Shown: in pieces, positions 22,903 to 31,612 of the stretch
Layout: the number at the start of each line of letters is the position of its first letter
How positions within the stretch are numbered: position 1 is the stretch's first letter
Source: Chitinophaga pinensis
GTDB lineage: Bacteria; Bacteroidota; Bacteroidia; Chitinophagales; Chitinophagaceae
Assembly (NCBI GenBank): GCA_902167325.1
Contig: LR632930.1
Location: forward strand, 3,162,001-3,226,000
Length of the DNA: 64,000 bases
Direction of reading: 5' to 3'
Translations under genes and position numbers: made by a program
Notes under the pieces: model-generated
Seen by the model: only the letters and a program-made list of their open reading frames with translations
Told to the model about the DNA's origin: nothing
Databases searched by the model: none

Positions 22903-24486
22903 TTAGAATTTGAGACCTACGGTAGCTACCACGTTGCCGCCGTTCATGCTGCCGATTGCTTCGGGGGCAGGATAGGGGCCGCTTTTCAGCCTGTAGGGAG
23001 CGTATACTGATTCCGTGTCCAGTGTATGTACATATGTGAGGTCGGCAAAGAAGCCTTTGTTACGGTAACCCAGGCCGCCGCTTACGCGTTTAACACTACC
23101 GTCGATATCTGTGAGATCGTCGTTATAAGGATTACCGCTATAAGAGAAACCTGCACGTACTGCCAGTACATTAAACTTCAGTTCACCACCTACACGAACG
23201 TTCATGGCGCCTTTGTATGTTTCGCTGATCACGTTATTCAGCCTGTTGGCCATATCCCGGTCTGCAGCGCCGCCTTTATTGTATTTGAACTGGGTATTCG
23301 CATAATTCACATATTCCACATCCGCAGTAATAAAGCCATGCTGCTGTTTCACATCTGCGTTTGTACCGAAGATGTAGGAAACGCTGCCACCGAAACGGGA
23401 GGGTGTACGGAGGGTGTATTCATATTCAACGGGTAATCCGTCGGTAAGCTCCACCGTGCTGAGGGAGTGATATCCGGGATTATTGCTGGGATAACCTTCT
23501 GTATTGGCTTCCACACGGGCGGTAGATGCATCGCGCATGCTGAACCAGGTAGGGGTGTGGTAATTTACACCAATCCTGAGGGAAGGCATGGGAGAGTAGA
23601 TGAGACCCAGTTTGGAATTGAAACCAACCGCATCCGTTTTCAGGTTCTCGGAATGCTCGAACCATGCAAAATCGTTGTTGTTATCGCCAGACTTATCTTC
23701 TTCCCGGAAGGTGCGGTTACGTTCGTAATTAATGGTTGGGAAGTTAACGGACAGGCCCATGTACAATTGTTCATTATAGTTGCCTGCAAAGCCGAGGGAG
23801 AACTCGTCCAGCCCGCCGCGCTCCTTGATCAGATCGCTTTGCTCGATGCCACCTGCAAGGGTAGGGTTGATGCCGGAGAAGTAAAAGTCTACGCCTTTGG
23901 CCGGATCGTCGTCAATAAACTTCGGGTCGATGAGGAATGTCCTGAAAGCAAGGCTTGGGCCGAGTACCAGGTCGTCGTTCGCCACATCTATTGAGACGGG
24001 AGATCCTCCGGGCATCATATCTTCCACCCAACGGTCGGTATAGCTGGTGCGGGTATTGTTGCCTTTAAGGAACCTTCTGTTATTGAAATCGGCCTGGCGG
24101 CTATAATCCAGTGCGATGGTGAAGTTGCGGAATTTGCTGCCGGAGGAGCGGTTGGGGATGCCAAACACTACGCCTATGTTCGCCAGTTGTCCGCCGCTTT
24201 TGCTGTCGGATTCGGAATTGCCGAGATAGTTGAGGTTGTTGCTCCGGAAATAGAATCCCGGGGTGATCAGTACTTCACTTGTTTTGTAGAAACCGAGGCC
24301 TGCTGGGTTAACGTGTGTGGCGGATATGTCGCCTCCGAGTGATCCTGCAGCACCGCCGATGGCCTGGGTACGGGCAGTACCGCCGGAAATAAGGCGGCTG
24401 TAACGCAACGCATCGAATTCATCCTGTGCCATGGCTGTTGCAGATACACCTAGGGCTATCAAAAGAAATGTGGTTCTTTTATTCAT
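22903..24486 (-). CDS. OmpP1/FadL-family outer-membrane transport protein
   Basis: This is 527 residues from ATG 24486 (MNKRTTFLLIALGVSATAMA signal peptide); the frame extends to 24528 but the extra residues spoil the signal peptide. The FadL-like start of the mature protein is DEFDALRYSRLISGGTARTQ and GGAAGSLGGDISATHVNPAG (about residues 40-59), followed by a beta barrel with many aromatic strand ends and the terminal NVVATVGLKF. FadL-type porins carry hydrophobic molecules across the outer membrane; the substrate is unknown. It is downstream of the GYW-rich lipoprotein gene with a hairpin in the 100-nt gap. Confidence 0.85.
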   Translation of the reverse strand: MNKRTTFLLIALGVSATAMAQDEFDALRYSRLISGGTARTQAIGGAAGSLGGDISATHVNPAGLGFYKTSEVLITPGFYFRSNNLNYLGNSESDSKSGGQLANIGVVFGIPNRSSGSKFRNFTIALDYSRQADFNNRRFLKGNNTRTSYTDRWVEDMMPGGSPVSIDVANDDLVLGPSLAFRTFLIDPKFIDDDPAKGVDFYFSGINPTLAGGIEQSDLIKERGGLDEFSLGFAGNYNEQLYMGLSVNFPTINYERNRTFREEDKSGDNNNDFAWFEHSENLKTDAVGFNSKLGLIYSPMPSLRIGVNYHTPTWFSMRDASTARVEANTEGYPSNNPGYHSLSTVELTDGLPVEYEYTLRTPSRFGGSVSYIFGTNADVKQQHGFITADVEYVNYANTQFKYNKGGAADRDMANRLNNVISETYKGAMNVRVGGELKFNVLAVRAGFSYSGNPYNDDLTDIDGSVKRVSGGLGYRNKGFFADLTYVHTLDTESVYAPYRLKSGPYPAPEAIGSMNGGNVVATVGLKF

Positions 24487-24527
24487 CTTGTAAATGCTGG
24501 TGAACAATCTGATGTGGGATAAAAACA

Positions 24528-24575
24528 CGAATTACCAGCCGGGCGCCTGTTGAGGTGTCCCTTACTGGTAATTCG
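24528..24575. other. Long hairpin between lipoprotein and FadL-like genes
   Basis: CGAATTACCAG (24528-24538) and CTGGTAATTCG (24565-24575) pair perfectly over 11 bp with a 26-nt loop. On the minus strand it follows the lipoprotein stop at 24587 and precedes the FadL start at 24486. It may set the relative expression or mRNA stability of the two genes. Confidence 0.5.
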
Positions 24576-24586
24576 CGTGTATTTGA

Positions 24587-25621
24587 TTATCGTCCGCGGG
24601 GACGGTAAGTTCTTGTAGGTGCAGGTGAGCTGTTATTGCCCGGACTGCTGCTGGGCGGAGTGTAACTCCTTTGAGGAGCACTGCTGCGCTCAGGTGTATA
24701 TGAAGGCTGAGACTGCTGACGGGAAGGGGTGTTGTCATTGCCCCTGTCGTAGTTACGCTCAAATGTCCTGCGCGATTCACGTTGAGGTGCCGGTTGATTG
24801 GCCGGGCGTTCACCGGGAGCGCGGTCAAATGTTCTGCGTGTGGAAGGCTGACGGTCGTTGATTACCGGACGGCCAGAGTTATTGTCGAACTGACGGCGGG
24901 GAGCAGAACCACTGCCATTCGGGCGGTAGTTAGTGTTATTATACCGGTCAGTCGTGTATACACGTGAGCCACTGGATCCACGGGGACCCCATGAATTGGA
25001 AGGCCTTGGTTTTGCATAGTAGCCGCCGCCCCAGTTGTGGCCATATCCGGGATATCCGCCACCATACCAGCCATTACCCCAGCCGTTTCCGTACCAGCCA
25101 TGGCCGTAGCCACCGCCGTACCAGCCGTTACCATACCAGCCACTGCCATACCATGGGCTGCCGTACCATCCGCCATAACCGCCCCAGGGACGGCCAAAGC
25201 CAAAGCCGATGCTCATGGAAGGACCGTACCAGGAATTCCACCCGAAACGGTTCCAGCTGTTATAGCCGTAATAATTGTTGATGGTGAGATTGCTGCCGAA
25301 ATCGTCGAAGTAATAACCATCCCAGTAGTTACCGGAATAGCCACGGCCGAAACGGTCGATCCTGCGGGCGTAGTCGTAACGTTCCTCGTCTTCGTCAGCG
25401 TATGTCACGTAATTGTCGCCCTCTTCGTCAAACGTTTCCTCTTGTTGCTGCTGCGCTCTTGCCGCCTGGCTGTTGCGCTGCTGCTGGTTATTGGATGCGT
25501 AAACGCGCTGCTGAGCCGGCGAGTAGTACACATCGTCCGGTGTCTGGGCGGTCTGATAAGCGGTGGAACAGCTGCCAAATACAAGCAGGGCCGCTACCGC
25601 ACTATATATCATAGGTCTCAT
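24587..25621 (-). CDS. Lipoprotein with Gly/Tyr/Trp-rich low-complexity region
   Basis: This 344-residue lipoprotein has the signal peptide MRPMIYSAVAALLVFGSC with the lipobox Cys at residue 18. Three zones follow: a Gln/Asp/Glu-rich segment (about 40-85), a Gly/Tyr/Trp-rich segment (about 100-205) with imperfect repeats of WYGNGWYGGGYG, and a Pro/Ser/Arg/Asn-rich tail to residue 344. It is not recognised functionally; similar GYW-rich lipoproteins occur near prolyl-tRNA synthetase genes in Bacteroidota (recall). Such tracts may be disordered or form surface matrices. The gene is divergent from proS and followed by a hairpin and the FadL gene. Confidence 0.82.
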   Translation of the reverse strand: MRPMIYSAVAALLVFGSCSTAYQTAQTPDDVYYSPAQQRVYASNNQQQRNSQAARAQQQQEETFDEEGDNYVTYADEDEERYDYARRIDRFGRGYSGNYWDGYYFDDFGSNLTINNYYGYNSWNRFGWNSWYGPSMSIGFGFGRPWGGYGGWYGSPWYGSGWYGNGWYGGGYGHGWYGNGWGNGWYGGGYPGYGHNWGGGYYAKPRPSNSWGPRGSSGSRVYTTDRYNNTNYRPNGSGSAPRRQFDNNSGRPVINDRQPSTRRTFDRAPGERPANQPAPQRESRRTFERNYDRGNDNTPSRQQSQPSYTPERSSAPQRSYTPPSSSPGNNSSPAPTRTYRPRGR

Positions 25622-25943
25622 TCTGCTGTGATTTTATGAACAATGTAAATTTACTCAATTTAAACGAATTTTATCGTTGAAGGGTTACACGCACCGGCCG
25701 TTTTATTATCTTCGCACACCCGGGAATCGGTTTGACATTTTACTGTGAGGGCTGTGGCGTTTCCGTATTATTAATAGAACAAATATTACGCCAGTTTATT
25801 GTATGGAACTACCCATTTATGCCCCTTTTGGGGTGAATGGCTACCCGACCGGACGAACGGCGGTAAGTTTACGACAACTAACTGAATGCCAATGCTTTCC
25901 TTTCAAATGATTTCAGGGGAAACGGAAAAAGTAAAATTATAAT
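25622..25943. other. Intergenic region between the lipoprotein and proS (322 bp)
   Basis: No gene is seen. A promoter-like TATCTTCG at 25707-25714 is one base off TAnnTTTG and would give proS a leader of about 220 nt. A small hairpin GCCCCTTTTGGGGT lies within it, and no T-box or riboswitch consensus is recognisable. The divergent promoters of the lipoprotein and proS must lie here. Confidence 0.4.
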
Positions 25944-27419
25944 ATGAGTAAAGAGATTACTGCCCGGTCACAGGATTACGCACAATGGTACAATGACCTC
26001 GTGCTGAAAGGCGGATTGGCGGATTATTCCGCAGTTCGCGGATGCATGGTCATCAAACCCTATGGCTTCGCCCTCTGGGAGAATATGCGGGACGAGCTGG
26101 ACCGTAAATTCAAGGAAACCGGTCACCAGAACGCCTATTTCCCGCTTTTTATCCCCAAATCCTTCCTTAGCAAGGAAGCCGCCCACGTGGAAGGCTTCGC
26201 CAAGGAATGCGCCGTAGTGACCCACTACCGCCTTAAAAACGACCCGGAAACCGGCGGTGTTGTCGTGGACCCGGAAGCCAAGCTCGAAGAAGAACTCATC
26301 GTGCGCCCCACCTCCGAAACCATCATCTGGAATACATATAAAGACTGGATCCAGTCATACCGCGACCTTCCCATCCTCGTGAACCAGTGGGCGAACGTCG
26401 TACGTTGGGAAATGCGTACCCGCCTATTCCTCCGTACCGCCGAATTCCTCTGGCAGGAAGGGCACACCGCACACGCCACTGCCGAAGAGGCAGTAGCGGA
26501 AACCGTACAGATGCTCGACGTTTACGCCGATTTCGTGCAAAACTTCATGGCTGTTCCTGTTATCAAAGGGGTGAAATCGGCTTCCGAACGCTTCGCCGGT
26601 GCAGTAGACACCTATTGCATCGAATCGCTCATGCAGGACGGTAAAGCCCTTCAGACCGGTACATCCCACTTCCTGGGGCAGAACTTCGCTAAAGCATTCG
26701 ATGTACAGTTCTCCAATAAGGAAAACAAACTCGAATATGTTTGGGCCACCTCCTGGGGCGTTTCAACCCGTCTCGTTGGTGCCCTCGTTATGGCACATAG
26801 TGACGACGACGGCCTTATCCTTCCTCCCCGCATCGCCCCCCTCCAGGTCGTAATCGTACCTATTTACAAAGGGGCCGATCAGAAAGTTGGGATCGACGCA
26901 AAAGTGGAAGGCATCGTGAAGGAACTGAAAGCCCTCGGCATCCGCGTGAAGTATGATGACAATGATAACAACCGTCCCGGTTGGAAATTTGCTGAGTACG
27001 AAATGAAAGGTGTACCCGTACGTATCGCCATCGGGGCACGCGATATTGAGAACAACGTAGCCGAGATCGCCCGCCGCGATACCAAAACCAAGTCTTCCGT
27101 TTCGCTTGACGGTATTTCCGGGTACATTCAGAGCCTCCTCGAAGAAATTCAGACGGCTATGTACCAGAAGGCCCTCGATTACCATGAATCTCACATAACC
27201 AGGGCTGATAGCTGGGAAGAGTTTGAAAAGCTGCTCGACGAAAAAGGCGGTTTCATTTCCGCGCATTGGGACGGTACCGCTGAAACGGAAGCTGCCATCA
27301 AGGAGCGGACGAAAGCTACTATCCGCTGCATCCCGCTGAACAATCCCCAGGAAGATGGTGTCTGCATCCTTTCCGGGAAGCCTTCCAAAGAAAGGGTATT
27401 GTTCGCCAGAGCTTATTAA
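25944..27419 (+). CDS. proS: Prolyl-tRNA synthetase (short, archaeal/eukaryal-like type)
   Basis: This 491-residue class II synthetase charges tRNA-Pro. It is the short form without the INS editing domain, common in Bacteroidota. Motifs are [21 protein letters not shown] near the N-terminus, [20 protein letters not shown] (motif 2 region, about 118-137), [34 protein letters not shown] (about 238-256) and [20 protein letters not shown]. The anticodon-binding domain follows (VVIVPIYKG), then a C-terminal domain ending ERVLFARAY. It is transcribed alone; the histidine kinase gene starts 27 nt later by ATG, so read-through is possible. Confidence 0.95.
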   Translation: MSKEITARSQDYAQWYNDLVLKGGLADYSAVRGCMVIKPYGFALWENMRDELDRKFKETGHQNAYFPLFIPKSFLSKEAAHVEGFAKECAVVTHYRLKNDPETGGVVVDPEAKLEEELIVRPTSETIIWNTYKDWIQSYRDLPILVNQWANVVRWEMRTRLFLRTAEFLWQEGHTAHATAEEAVAETVQMLDVYADFVQNFMAVPVIKGVKSASERFAGAVDTYCIESLMQDGKALQTGTSHFLGQNFAKAFDVQFSNKENKLEYVWATSWGVSTRLVGALVMAHSDDDGLILPPRIAPLQVVIVPIYKGADQKVGIDAKVEGIVKELKALGIRVKYDDNDNNRPGWKFAEYEMKGVPVRIAIGARDIENNVAEIARRDTKTKSSVSLDGISGYIQSLLEEIQTAMYQKALDYHESHITRADSWEEFEKLLDEKGGFISAHWDGTAETEAAIKERTKATIRCIPLNNPQEDGVCILSGKPSKERVLFARAY

Positions 27420-27446
27420 TCAAGAAAAAGCCGTTATTTGCCGTTG

Positions 27447-30383
27447 ATGCAAGCCATCCGTTACATACTCCTGCTTATGGCCTGCCTGGCCGGGTCCCTC
27501 ACAGGGCTCGCGCAAGGCCTGGTGATCCGCAATTATAATGTAAAGGATGGCCTTGCCAACGCAACGGTATACAGTGCCGTGCAGGATGCGGAAGGTTTTA
27601 TCTGGTTTGCCACACCCACCGGCGCCAGCAAATTCGATGGCAAACGCTTCCGTAACTACACGAAAAAAGACGGTCTTACGGATAACGATGTCCTAAAACT
27701 CGCCTCCGATTCCCGTGGCCGTATCTGGTTCCTTACCAGCAACGGTAAACTATCATTTTACCAGAATCACCTCGTTCACAACGAAGAGCAGGATTCCACC
27801 CTGCGCTATAACAGCCGCAGCCACTATATCCAGTACGCGTTTGAAGACCGTGCCCGCACCATATGGTTCCTCAATTCCGCTGGCCGCATCATCCAGTACA
27901 ACGGTAAAAAGACAACCTACGATAAGCTGGGACCCAGTTCTATGGATGTGTTGAGCCTGCTGGGGAAAGACAGTGTTTTTCATCCCCTGCAACGGTATTT
28001 TAACCTTCCCGGTGTGAAAGACAGTAACAACGTTGCACAGAAAATATTTCTTACCTCACCTTTTTCCACCGGTAATCAGCGCTTCAATGACCGAATCCGG
28101 AACAATCCGGTCGTAATCACCGGAAATACCCTCTATTCTTATACCCCACAAGATATTATGCCCTTCTTTTCCGGTACGGAATGGGGCATACGCGAAGAGG
28201 TCAGCAGCATGAGCATCGACGGAGATAACCTCTGGATCGGTACGCCGCGTGCATTGTATCTCATCCGCAACTTCTTTCAGGGAGAGCGGGTGCTGAGCAA
28301 ATTGCTCAATAACCACGCTATCACTTCCATCCTGAACGACCGCGATGGCAATACCTGGATCACCACCCTCGGCGATGGTGTATATCACATTCCGTTCAAA
28401 CATTTTTACTTCGCCTACCTCGATAATACCAACGGCTTATATTCCCATTCGGTATACAGTGTGTTCAAGGATAAGCGCAATGGCCTGCTTTATATCGGCG
28501 AAAATGCGGGTATGCTCAACGTGATGCCTCCCGGTGGCAATATCCGCCGCTATGAGCTGGATTCTACCGGCGGGCGGAACAGCGTGCTCAGTATTATGGC
28601 CATGCCAAATACAAACGAACTGGTAATCGCAACGGATAATACCATTTTCAATTATGCAGCGGGCGGCCCTCCTCCCAAACCGGTGCTGCGCATGCGCAAT
28701 ATCCGGGATATGGACTTCACGCCCGGTGGCAAACTCCGTGTAGTGAGCCGTAACCGCCTCGCCCTGGGGACAGACGGGCGCATGGTGGACCTTTCCGCTC
28801 TGGAAACACAGGTAAGCTCCATCGCCAGTGTAGACGACAGCAGCTATTACCTTGGTACCGGTTCCGGACTCTTCTTTGGCAGAAACAGCCATCTTCCGGT
28901 ACATGTGCAGGACGATCCGCGGATGGGGCAAAGTATTAAAGACCTGGAATGGATCAATGGTTATCTGTGGGTAGGTACCAGTGATCAGGGGATTTTTGTA
29001 TTGAAAGATAACCAGGTGGTCCGCCATTTCCGTGCCGGGGAAGATCTGGTGAGCGATATCTGCCAGCAGTTGTATTACGACGGTAATGGCAGACTTTATG
29101 TAGCCACCAACAGGGGCGTATCTATAATTGACACGCGCACGCGTACACTCTTACGTAACCTCACATCCAACGACGGGCTTATGAGCGACGACATACGGGG
29201 TATCAGTCATGCAGGTGATACCCTTTATGTAGCCACCTCTAACGGGCTCTGTTACTTCTCCCGCGATCACATCCCGGTTGATACGGTGCCGCCTACTGTT
29301 TACCTGAATGCCATTCGTTATGGCGACAGTACCTGGTTGCCCGGGCCGTACTTCCAGCATGTATATGAAAGGAACAGCACGTTTGAAGTGGAGTTTGGCG
29401 CTATAGCGTTTGATCTGCCCGAACTGGTGGAGTATCAATATAATTTTTCCAACGATACCACGGGAGGCTGGGTTACCACCATGAGTACCATTGTGCCTTA
29501 TCCCAAGCTTCAACCGGGCGACTACACGCTGTTGATCCGTGCGCGGAAATACAAGAGCGGCTGGAGCAAGCCGGTTGTGCTGCGTATCTCCATTTTGCCA
29601 AGATGGTATCAGGAATGGTGGGCGAGAGGAATTCTGGTATTACTGGGTATTTTGGCTATCTTGTTGATTCTGCGGTACATTGTATCCCGGATTAAAGGAG
29701 GGGAGCGGCGTAAAACGGAGTATAACAGGCGGATAGCCGAGCTGGAAGCAAAAGCGCTTACCAACCAGATGAACCCGCATTTCATATTCAATTCGCTCAA
29801 TTCCGTGCAGCATCTGATTCTGGAAAAGGAAGAAAAGCAGGCCCTGAACTTCCTGGCTGATTTTGCGACACTGATGCGCCAGATGCTGAACAACTCCCGG
29901 AAATCCTACCTTTCACTCGAAGATGAGGTGGCGTTCCTGACCCGTTATATAGAGCTGGAAAAGATCCGTTTTGCCAATTCTTTCGAATATAAAGTGGAAA
30001 TGAGCCAGGAGCTGAAGGAGTATACCATTTATATTCCACCTATGCTGATTCAGCCAATTCTGGAAAATGCAATTAAACACGGGCTGGCGCCAAAGAACGG
30101 AAGCGGCCATTTGCTGGTGCGGCTGGAGATGCAGGGAGATCTGCTGTATTGCGCGGTAGATGACGATGGCATCGGTTGGGAACACGCCAACAGTATCAAG
30201 ACCGGAAAGCTCACAAAGCATGAATCAACAGCATTAAGCGTGATACGTGAGCGGTTGCAGATTATCAAATCTTTTAATGGAAGCGTTGGAAAGTTGGAAA
30301 TAATTGATAAATTTAACTCTGGATTCGGCAACAAGGCAGGTACCTTGGTCGAAATCCTCATTCCCATTGTAAAGATGTTATGA
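27447..30383 (+). CDS. Sensor histidine kinase with two-component regulator propeller (LytS/His_kinase type)
   Basis: This is 978 residues from ATG 27447 with signal peptide MQAIRYILLLMACLAGSLTG; the upstream TTG at 27438 only adds three residues. The large periplasmic part (about 25-640) is a Reg_prop beta-propeller: GFIWFATPTGASKFDGKRFR, then TNGLYSHSVYSVF and similar. A Y_Y_Y-type domain (about 640-715) precedes a membrane helix (about 727-748), then NQMNPHFIFNSLNSVQH with the phosphorylated His at about 778 and PILENAIKHGLAP as N-box. This is the 5TM/LytS-type His_kinase family that partners with LytTR regulators. The response regulator overlaps by four bases. Confidence 0.9.
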   Translation: MQAIRYILLLMACLAGSLTGLAQGLVIRNYNVKDGLANATVYSAVQDAEGFIWFATPTGASKFDGKRFRNYTKKDGLTDNDVLKLASDSRGRIWFLTSNGKLSFYQNHLVHNEEQDSTLRYNSRSHYIQYAFEDRARTIWFLNSAGRIIQYNGKKTTYDKLGPSSMDVLSLLGKDSVFHPLQRYFNLPGVKDSNNVAQKIFLTSPFSTGNQRFNDRIRNNPVVITGNTLYSYTPQDIMPFFSGTEWGIREEVSSMSIDGDNLWIGTPRALYLIRNFFQGERVLSKLLNNHAITSILNDRDGNTWITTLGDGVYHIPFKHFYFAYLDNTNGLYSHSVYSVFKDKRNGLLYIGENAGMLNVMPPGGNIRRYELDSTGGRNSVLSIMAMPNTNELVIATDNTIFNYAAGGPPPKPVLRMRNIRDMDFTPGGKLRVVSRNRLALGTDGRMVDLSALETQVSSIASVDDSSYYLGTGSGLFFGRNSHLPVHVQDDPRMGQSIKDLEWINGYLWVGTSDQGIFVLKDNQVVRHFRAGEDLVSDICQQLYYDGNGRLYVATNRGVSIIDTRTRTLLRNLTSNDGLMSDDIRGISHAGDTLYVATSNGLCYFSRDHIPVDTVPPTVYLNAIRYGDSTWLPGPYFQHVYERNSTFEVEFGAIAFDLPELVEYQYNFSNDTTGGWVTTMSTIVPYPKLQPGDYTLLIRARKYKSGWSKPVVLRISILPRWYQEWWARGILVLLGILAILLILRYIVSRIKGGERRKTEYNRRIAELEAKALTNQMNPHFIFNSLNSVQHLILEKEEKQALNFLADFATLMRQMLNNSRKSYLSLEDEVAFLTRYIELEKIRFANSFEYKVEMSQELKEYTIYIPPMLIQPILENAIKHGLAPKNGSGHLLVRLEMQGDLLYCAVDDDGIGWEHANSIKTGKLTKHESTALSVIRERLQIIKSFNGSVGKLEIIDKFNSGFGNKAGTLVEILIPIVKML

Positions 30384-31141
30384 GTATAATAAAAGCTGCC
30401 ATTGTAGACGACGAGGTCCGCAACATTCATATCCTCCGTAATATTTTAGAAAACTATTGCAAGGATGTAAAAGTTATTGGCGAAGCACAAAATATCCATG
30501 AAGCCGCCGAGATGATTAAGAACAACCCCATCGACGTACTCTTCCTGGATATTGAAATGCCCCCTCATAACGGTTTTCAGCTGCTGGAAATGTTCCCTGT
30601 GCTCAATTTTGAAGTAATCTTCATTACCGCATTCCAGGAGTATGCACTGCAAGCCATTAAATTCGCCGCCCTCGACTACCTGCTCAAGCCTATCAAGGTG
30701 AGTGAGGTGGAAGACGCATTGGAGAAAGTGAAGCGCAGCAAAAAAGGACGCCTGAACGAACTGGCATCCATCCTCAAAGATTACGTTAAGAACAACGATA
30801 ACGCCTTCTCTAAGATCGTAATCCCCGTAAATGACGGATATAACGTGATCGATCTGAAGGACATCATCTACTGCGAAGCGTTCGACAGCTATACCAAAAT
30901 ACAGCTCATCAACAACGTCAGCCATCTCATCTCCAAATCCCTCAAGGAGTATGAAGAAATGCTCTCCGATAAGGGCTTCTATCGCGTGCATAAGTCCTTC
31001 CTGATCAATATCCACCACATTGTAAAGATCATCAAAGGCCTGGGCACCGCAGTAATTATGAGCGATCAGAAGAATATTCCGATCTCTTCCCGCAAAAAGG
31101 ACGAGTTTTTCACCCAGCTGAAAGGCGTGATCAACCTCTGA
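30380..31141 (+). CDS. LytTR-family response regulator
   Basis: This 253-residue regulator has a receiver domain (residues 1-120; acidic pocket DDE at 9-11, phospho-acceptor D57 in VLFLDIEMPPHNG, Lys in DYLLKPIKVSEVEDAL) and a LytTR DNA-binding domain (about 145-253; VIPVNDGYNVIDLKDIIYCE, YRVHKSFLINIHHI). It should bind direct repeats in front of target genes after phosphorylation by the kinase encoded just upstream, with which it is translationally coupled (ATGA overlap). Its own targets are not visible. A structured region with a terminator follows. Confidence 0.92.
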   Translation: MSIIKAAIVDDEVRNIHILRNILENYCKDVKVIGEAQNIHEAAEMIKNNPIDVLFLDIEMPPHNGFQLLEMFPVLNFEVIFITAFQEYALQAIKFAALDYLLKPIKVSEVEDALEKVKRSKKGRLNELASILKDYVKNNDNAFSKIVIPVNDGYNVIDLKDIIYCEAFDSYTKIQLINNVSHLISKSLKEYEEMLSDKGFYRVHKSFLINIHHIVKIIKGLGTAVIMSDQKNIPISSRKKDEFFTQLKGVINL

Positions 31142-31259
31142 TCCTGTGCCCCGAGGGCCTTCCCGCAGGGCATTCCTTATTTTCACCACTACTTTATGGT
31201 CGTTAACGAACCCATTTTGTGCGTTTACCAAACGACACATGGGCCGTACCATTTATAAT

Positions 31260-31359
31260 CCTACATTTAGTGTAGGGTTTTCATAGGATATATGGTCATG
31301 GTTGTAAGCTCTTTACAAGCATGGCCATCAAAAAGCCCTCCGCTTTCGGAGGGCTTTTT
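31260..31359 (+). ncRNA. Candidate structured small RNA or multi-hairpin terminator region
   Basis: Three consecutive hairpins lie on the plus strand. CCTACA-TTTAG-TGTAGG is at 31260-31276. ATGGTCATGGTTGTAA-GCTCT-TTACAAGCATGGCCAT is at 31292-31328, a 16-bp stem with one G-U and one G-G mismatch. AGCCCTCCG-CTTT-CGGAGGGCT with T5 is at 31334-31359. A TATAAT-like hexamer lies at 31254-31259. The last hairpin is a normal terminator; the long one before it is unusual. An RNA of about 100 nt or a specialised 3' UTR are both possible. Confidence 0.4.
31329..31359 (+). terminator. Terminator downstream of the LytTR regulator
   Basis: AGCCCTCCG and CGGAGGGCT form a 9-bp stem with a tetraloop and TTTTTC after it; an A-run precedes it, so it can act on both strands. 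Confidence 0.85.
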
Positions 31360-31539
31360 CTATTATATACAATTGCAAGCCTGATGGTAATCGATGATAT
31401 ACATTAATACATTGTAAATAGTTCAACTGTTACATATTTGTGCAGATACTGTCAAGTAAATTTGTCGCCGGTGTTTCACAAATGGTTGGTTACAGGTACC
31501 AAAAATGCCTGGTTAAGGAGATCCGGGGAAGCAACTGAC

Positions 31540-31572
31540 AAAAAAGGCCTCCCGAAAACGGGAAGCCTTTAA
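31540..31572 (-). terminator. Terminator of htrA
   Basis: On the minus strand AAAGGC-(T)-TCCCG-TTTT-CGGGA-(G)-GCCTTT makes an interrupted 11-bp stem followed by a T-run; the two unpaired bases face each other. It lies 40 nt past the htrA stop. Confidence 0.8.
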
Positions 31573-31612
31573 TCCTAACCTATAAAACCTATATGAAAAC
31601 ACGTAGAATATC

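Larger units (their letters stand above)
31142..31612. other. Intergenic region with hairpins between the LytTR gene and htrA (471 bp)
   Basis: No protein gene is seen. It holds the structured segment at 31260-31359 and the htrA terminator at 31540-31572. The rest (31370-31500) is AT-rich and featureless. Confidence 0.45.

Noticed and set aside
25622..25943. Possible T-box or leader peptide before proS
   Set aside because: No T-box consensus or small leader frame; Bacteroidota rarely use T-boxes.
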